Positions 60,452 through 64,000 of a DNA stretch of 64,000 nucleotides are shown here, in pieces (positions within the stretch are counted from its first letter, which is position 1; the number at the start of each line of letters is the position of its first letter). Where the stretch lies: NCBI GenBank assembly GCA_039026235.1, contig JBCCMQ010000001.1, positions 620,001 to 684,000 of the forward strand, given 5' to 3'. This DNA is from JBCCMQ01 sp039026235. GTDB taxonomy: Bacteria; Pseudomonadota; Alphaproteobacteria; Rhodobacterales; Rhodobacteraceae. Both the position numbers and the translations under genes were made by a program. A model generated the notes under the pieces. That model saw nothing but the letters and a program-made list of their open reading frames with translations. It did no database searches and was not told where the DNA came from.

Positions 60452-61317
60452 AGGCCAACCATTTCGCGGATCTGATCCGGCGTCATACCCTCGGTCCGGA
60501 AGGTTTCAATTGCCCGGGCATCATCGCGCTTTGCCAGACGTTTGCCGGACGAATCGCGCACCAGACGATGATGGTGGTATTCGGGTGTCGAAAAGCCAAG
60601 AATTGACTGTAAAACAACATGAATTGGCGTTGCGCTGAACAGGTCCTCGCCCCGGATCACGCGTGTAATTCCCTGATCGGCATCATCGACAACGACCGCC
60701 AGATGGTATGACGCGCCGATATCCCGACGCGCAAGGACGACGTCACCAATTTCCTGGATCGCGGTGTGATCATCCGTGGTGATTACGCCCGATTGATCGC
60801 TGGGCCCACGGCCGCATTCGTTAAATGTCAAATGACCCGACGGTATCCTGTGCAGCGCAGCCGCCATATTAAGGCGTAGGGCCGCGTCGGTGGGCAGGGC
60901 GCCTGACGGCCGGAAAGCGTGGTCTGGTCTGCATGTTCCTGGATAGCCCGGCCCGTCGGGGCCAAAGTTGGGTTCTGCACCTTCCTGCGGGGCGGACAGC
61001 GCCATCGAGATATCGCGGCGGGTACAGGTACAGGGATACAGCAGCCCCATGCCCCAAAGCTGTTTTAGGACAGACTGGTAGCGCATCATGCGTGCACTCT
61101 GCCGCATCACCGGTTGAGGCCAGTTAAGGCCCAACCATGCAAGATCACTGTAGATCTGATGCTCCCAGACCTGGCGGCTTCTTGTGGTGTCGATGTCTTC
61201 GATCCGAAGCAGGAACGCTCCACCAAAATTTCGGGCGGTATCGAAGGCCAACATGGCCGAAAACGCGTGCCCAAGGTGCAGAGGCCCGGTGGGCGATGGC
61301 GCAAATCGTGTGGTCAT
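60448..61317 (-). CDS. gluQ: Glutamyl-queuosine tRNA(Asp) synthetase GluQRS
   Basis: A 289-residue GltX-like enzyme that attaches Glu to queuosine 34 of tRNA(Asp). FAPSPTGPLHLGHAFSAM (HLGH signature), the zinc Cys pattern in YPCTCTRR and TCRPDH, and SGKRLAKRD (KMSKS-like) are visible. It lacks the anticodon-binding domain of GltX. Its ATG abuts the stop of the methyltransferase gene on the same strand. Confidence 0.94.
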   Translation of the reverse strand: MTTRFAPSPTGPLHLGHAFSAMLAFDTARNFGGAFLLRIEDIDTTRSRQVWEHQIYSDLAWLGLNWPQPVMRQSARMMRYQSVLKQLWGMGLLYPCTCTRRDISMALSAPQEGAEPNFGPDGPGYPGTCRPDHAFRPSGALPTDAALRLNMAAALHRIPSGHLTFNECGRGPSDQSGVITTDDHTAIQEIGDVVLARRDIGASYHLAVVVDDADQGITRVIRGEDLFSATPIHVVLQSILGFSTPEYHHHRLVRDSSGKRLAKRDDARAIETFRTEGMTPDQIREMVGL

Positions 61318-61932
61318 CTACAGCCGACGAAGGATGAAAACCGTGCTTTCCATATTTTTTTCCGGAAGATGGGGCCCGTGTTCCCGAAACAGCATTTCAG
61401 CGCGTCCAGCGGCCAGTTCCTGCGCGAGAACCGGCTCGTACGTGCCCGCTTCGAATGTCGGGTCATTGAAGGAAAATGCCAAGAGTCCACCGGGTGCCAG
61501 ATGGTTCAACACAATGGAAAGCGTTTCGGGCGGTGCGGCACCGATGCTGATCACGCCCGCCGCGACGATTGCCGCATAGTCGCCCGGCGTAACGCCTTTG
61601 ACGGTACCAGGTTCCGCGTGTCGAAGGTCCCGGTAAAGCGCTTTTGGCCGGGCGAGCTCCAGCATCTCTTGCGAGATATCCATACCGTCGATGGTCTGAA
61701 ATCCGGCCTGCTTTAGGGCCACGCCGGAAATACCTGTTCCACAACCAAAATCCAAAACAGGTAGCGTTGTATCGCCGATGCGGGGCGCGAGTGCCTCGGC
61801 AATCCGGCCGGGCGTCGCATAGCCCCATTCTGTGACGTCACTGTCGTAGTTCTCGGCCCAATCCGCATAAATTTTCTGGGTATCTTCGACCGATTTCGAC
61901 ACCCAGATGGCTTGGACTTTCTCTTTGCTCAT
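61318..61932 (-). CDS. Class I SAM-dependent methyltransferase
   Basis: A 204-residue protein with SAM-binding motif I VLDFGCGTGISGVAL and a later GMDISQEMLELAR. The N-terminus SVEDTQKIYADWAENYDSDV is typical of small-molecule methyltransferases. The substrate is unknown. The stop codon abuts the gluQ start, so the pair is likely co-transcribed, perhaps with trmFO upstream (21-base gap). Confidence 0.88.
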   Translation of the reverse strand: MSKEKVQAIWVSKSVEDTQKIYADWAENYDSDVTEWGYATPGRIAEALAPRIGDTTLPVLDFGCGTGISGVALKQAGFQTIDGMDISQEMLELARPKALYRDLRHAEPGTVKGVTPGDYAAIVAAGVISIGAAPPETLSIVLNHLAPGGLLAFSFNDPTFEAGTYEPVLAQELAAGRAEMLFREHGPHLPEKNMESTVFILRRL

Positions 61933-61953
61933 GGCGAAACTATGCGCCTTTGG

Positions 61954-63306
61954 TCAGGCCGCGTCCAGCACTGCGGTGTCGAGCCAAGCCGTGAAGGCCT
62001 GTTTGGCGCGGGCGGTGTAAATCGCATAGCGCTCTTTCCGGTTGCGCCGCCCACCATGCGCATCCACGGGCGGGAACAGACCGAAATTGACGTTCATCGG
62101 TTGAAAGGTCTTGGCGTCCGCGCCGCCGGTAATGTGATTGACCAGTGCGCCCATGGCGGTTTCCGGCGGTGGCGGAGCGATTGAGGCGCCGCAGATGTCC
62201 ACCGCCGCCAGCCGCCCGGCCAAGAGCCCCATGGCCGCGCTTTCCACATAGCCTTCGACGCCGGTGATCTGACCGGCAAAGCGCAAATGCGGCATCCGTC
62301 GTAGCCGCAGTTGATTGTCAATCAGGGTTGGCGCATTCATGAATGTGTTTCGGTGGATGCCGCCAAGTCGCGCAAACACTGCATTTTGAAGGCCGGGAAT
62401 CATACGAAAAACAGCAGTTTGTGCACCGTACTTCATCTTGGTCTGAAAGCCGACTATGTTGTAGAGCGTGCCAAGTGCATTGTCCCGGCGCAGCTGGACC
62501 ACCGCATACGGTTTCTTTTCCGGCGCGTGCGGGTTTGTCAGGCCCACGGGCTTCATGGGGCCAAATCGCAGGGTTTCCCGGCCCCGCTCGGCCATAACCT
62601 CGATTGGCAAACAGCCATCAAAGTAGCCTGCGGTCTCACCTTCGCGGAACGCCGTTTTTTCAGCCGCAAGAAGCGCGTCTATAAAGCGCTCATACTGGTC
62701 CCGGTCCAATGGGCAGTTCAGGTAAGCGGTGCGTTCTTCATGGGTGTGGCCCTTGTCATAGCGCGATTGGGCCCAAGCGTGGGACATATCGATGCTGTCG
62801 GCATGAACAATGGGGGCTATGGCATCGAAAAAGGCCAGGGCGTCCTGATCGGTGGCCTGTGCGATTGCTGCGCCAAGGGCCGGTGAGGTCAAAGGCCCGG
62901 TGGCGAAAATCCAGCGACCGTCTTTCGGAAGCGCGGTTATCTCCGCATCCCGAACGCGAATGCGCGGGTGCGCTCGAATGCGTGCCGTGACTGCGGCGGA
63001 AAACGCGTCGCGGTCGACGGCAAGCGCACCGCCGGCGGGCAGGGCATGGGCATCGGCCATTTCCATGATCAGCCCACCTGCCGCGCGCATTTCCCAGTGG
63101 AGAAGGCCGACGGCATTCTGTTCGTCGTCGTCCGACCGAAACGAGTTTGAGCACACCATCTCGGCAAGATCGCCGGTCTGATGGGCGAAGGTGCCGACCG
63201 TTGGCCGCATCTCATGCAGGACAACGTCGACGCCCATCCGGGCAGCCTGCCACGCAGCCTCGGATCCGGCGAGACCGCCGCCCACGATATTGATTTCCCG
63301 GGTCAT
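61954..63306 (-). CDS. trmFO: Folate-dependent tRNA (uracil-54-C5)-methyltransferase TrmFO
   Basis: A 450-residue FAD protein that makes 5-methyluridine at position 54 of tRNA with methylenetetrahydrofolate. INIVGGGLAGSEAAWQ (FAD motif), VCSNSFRSDDDEQNAVGLLHWEM and CPLDRDQYERFIDALL are family hallmarks. It ends ...AWLDTAVLDAA. It is transcribed away from gyrA's side in the same minus direction. Confidence 0.96.
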   Translation of the reverse strand: MTREINIVGGGLAGSEAAWQAARMGVDVVLHEMRPTVGTFAHQTGDLAEMVCSNSFRSDDDEQNAVGLLHWEMRAAGGLIMEMADAHALPAGGALAVDRDAFSAAVTARIRAHPRIRVRDAEITALPKDGRWIFATGPLTSPALGAAIAQATDQDALAFFDAIAPIVHADSIDMSHAWAQSRYDKGHTHEERTAYLNCPLDRDQYERFIDALLAAEKTAFREGETAGYFDGCLPIEVMAERGRETLRFGPMKPVGLTNPHAPEKKPYAVVQLRRDNALGTLYNIVGFQTKMKYGAQTAVFRMIPGLQNAVFARLGGIHRNTFMNAPTLIDNQLRLRRMPHLRFAGQITGVEGYVESAAMGLLAGRLAAVDICGASIAPPPPETAMGALVNHITGGADAKTFQPMNVNFGLFPPVDAHGGRRNRKERYAIYTARAKQAFTAWLDTAVLDAA

Positions 63307-63351
63307 TCTGTCCCGTCTAGCGCCTCGGCGGCCTGTTGGCCAGTGATGGCC

Positions 63352-63750
63352 TTATGCCCGCTCGATCAGATCCCACCGGTTGCCGTACAGGTCCTGAAAT
63401 ACGGCCACCTTTCCATAACTTTCCTGGCGCGGGCTTTCTTCGAAATGGACATCCATGGCGACCATCTTAGCGTACTGGCTGTCGAAATCGTTGGTGTAGA
63501 GGAAAAAGCCAACGCGCGTACCTGCGTGTTTTCCAACGAAATCCGCCTGATCCCCGACGGCTTTGGCGACCAAGAGTTGGGTGCCGCCCGCATCGCCAAG
63601 GCCCAGCCGCACCCATCTTTTTCCGCCGCCCTGATCCGTGTCCTCGATCAGTGAGAAGCCCAGCACGCGGCAGAACCAGTCAACCGCCTGATCATAGTCG
63701 CGCGCCAGATAGGTGATCAGCGCAAGGCGGTTATTCGGTCGCCTCGCCAC
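63352..63750 (-). CDS. VOC-family (glyoxalase-like) protein
   Basis: A 132-residue vicinal-oxygen-chelate protein. LALITYLARDYDQAVDWFCRVLGFSLIED and the C-terminal GKVAVFQDLYGNRWDLIER are VOC signatures. The true start is a GTG at 63750 with GAGGA just upstream; a longer frame to 63852 runs inside gyrA and is rejected. It overlaps the gyrA end by 20 bases, so it may be coupled to gyrA. Confidence 0.85.
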   Translation of the reverse strand: MARRPNNRLALITYLARDYDQAVDWFCRVLGFSLIEDTDQGGGKRWVRLGLGDAGGTQLLVAKAVGDQADFVGKHAGTRVGFFLYTNDFDSQYAKMVAMDVHFEESPRQESYGKVAVFQDLYGNRWDLIERA

Positions 63751-64000
63751 CGGTGTCCTCTGTGTCTTCTGCGTCCTCGGCACCGGCCTGCTCGGCGATC
63801 CAGGCGACGCTGGCGACCTCTTCGCCTTCGCCGGTGTTGAAAACCCTGACACCGCCGGCGCTGCGCGACCGGAAAGAGATTCCGTCGACGGGCACCCGGA
63901 TAGACTGACCGGTTGTCGTGGCGAGCATGATCTGGTCGTCCATCTCTACGGGAAAGCTCGCGACCAACTGGCCGCCACGCATGGCCTTGTCGATGGCGGC
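63731..64000 (-). CDS. gyrA: DNA gyrase subunit A, C-terminal end (cut by window edge)
   Basis: The last 89 residues of GyrA. MRGGQLVASFPVEMDDQIMLATT and the strongly conserved PVDGISFRSRSAGGVRVFNTGEGEEVASVAWIAE are the end of the beta-pinwheel DNA-wrapping domain. An acidic tail (GAEDAEDTEDTGGEATE) follows. The catalytic part lies beyond the window. The VOC gene overlaps its 3' end. Confidence 0.95.
   Translation of the reverse strand, partial: AAIDKAMRGGQLVASFPVEMDDQIMLATTTGQSIRVPVDGISFRSRSAGGVRVFNTGEGEEVASVAWIAEQAGAEDAEDTEDTGGEATE

Noticed and set aside
1..64000. tRNA, rRNA, CRISPR, insertion sequences or prophage
   Set aside because: No T-loop-like tRNA signatures in the right context, no regularly spaced repeats and no transposase, integrase or phage structural genes were seen by reading; a tRNAscan or repeat search was not run.

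Overview
The window looks like core chromosome of an alphaproteobacterium of the order Rhodobacterales, most likely the Roseobacter group. The basis is the gene content and order: dusB-ntrB-ntrC-ntrY-ntrX-trkA-trkH-hfq-hflX in one direction; an NtrC that lacks GAFTGA, as known from Rhodobacter capsulatus; a sciP (DUF1153) gene next to ctrA; a non-pyrrolysine MttB-family methyltransferase; and several small families (DUF6456/DUF6477-like, a SufBCD-associated membrane protein, a lipoprotein beside hflX) that I know mainly from this order. Base composition is GC-rich throughout except the DinB-like gene near 4.5 kb. I see no IS element, prophage, CRISPR array, rRNA or tRNA.

Layout. 1-9.3 kb: mostly minus-strand metabolism (5' part of a PPK2 gene, alpha/beta hydrolase, metA, an unassigned P-loop protein, two EamA transporters, a FadL-type porin, guaA). 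9.4-17.2 kb: mttB-like gene, a divergent DUF6477-like/DUF6456-like pair, ornithine-cyclodeaminase homologue, aqpZ, lipA and a flavoprotein. 17.2-20.5 kb: hpt with a small membrane protein, a RatA/Coq10-like gene, and a tightly coupled ispDF-pgpA-cinA operon. 20.7-32.6 kb: nitrogen regulation (dusB-ntrBC, ntrYX), potassium uptake (trkAH), hfq and hflX. 32.6-45.3 kb: lipoproteins, penicillin acylase, hemB, mfd, an epimerase and modABC. 45.4-52.2 kb: peroxiredoxin-like protein, Bcr/CflA-type efflux, a coupled aquaporin/acyl-CoA synthetase/DsbA-like operon and an orphan YejA-like binding protein. 52.2-64 kb: a candidate small RNA, mnmA, sciP, ctrA, ligA, recG, an apparently SOS-controlled 40-residue membrane peptide, an IscU-like scaffold, hisI, gluQ, a methyltransferase, trmFO, a VOC protein and the 3' end of gyrA.

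How parts work together. NtrB/NtrC and NtrY/NtrX are consecutive two-component pairs in one array. Both regulators lack the sigma-54 GAFTGA loop, so this array probably acts without sigma-54. SciP and CtrA form the cell-cycle regulator pair. LigA, RecG and Mfd supply repair functions.

The two most interesting unexplained elements are intergenic. (1) At 59197-59405, two exact alphaproteobacterial LexA-type boxes (GTTC-N7-GTTC and its reverse complement) flank a plausible promoter for a 40-residue one-span membrane peptide, followed by a terminator: a candidate damage-induced small membrane protein. (2) At 52260-52370 there is a self-contained promoter, hairpin and terminator with no ORF: a candidate small RNA.
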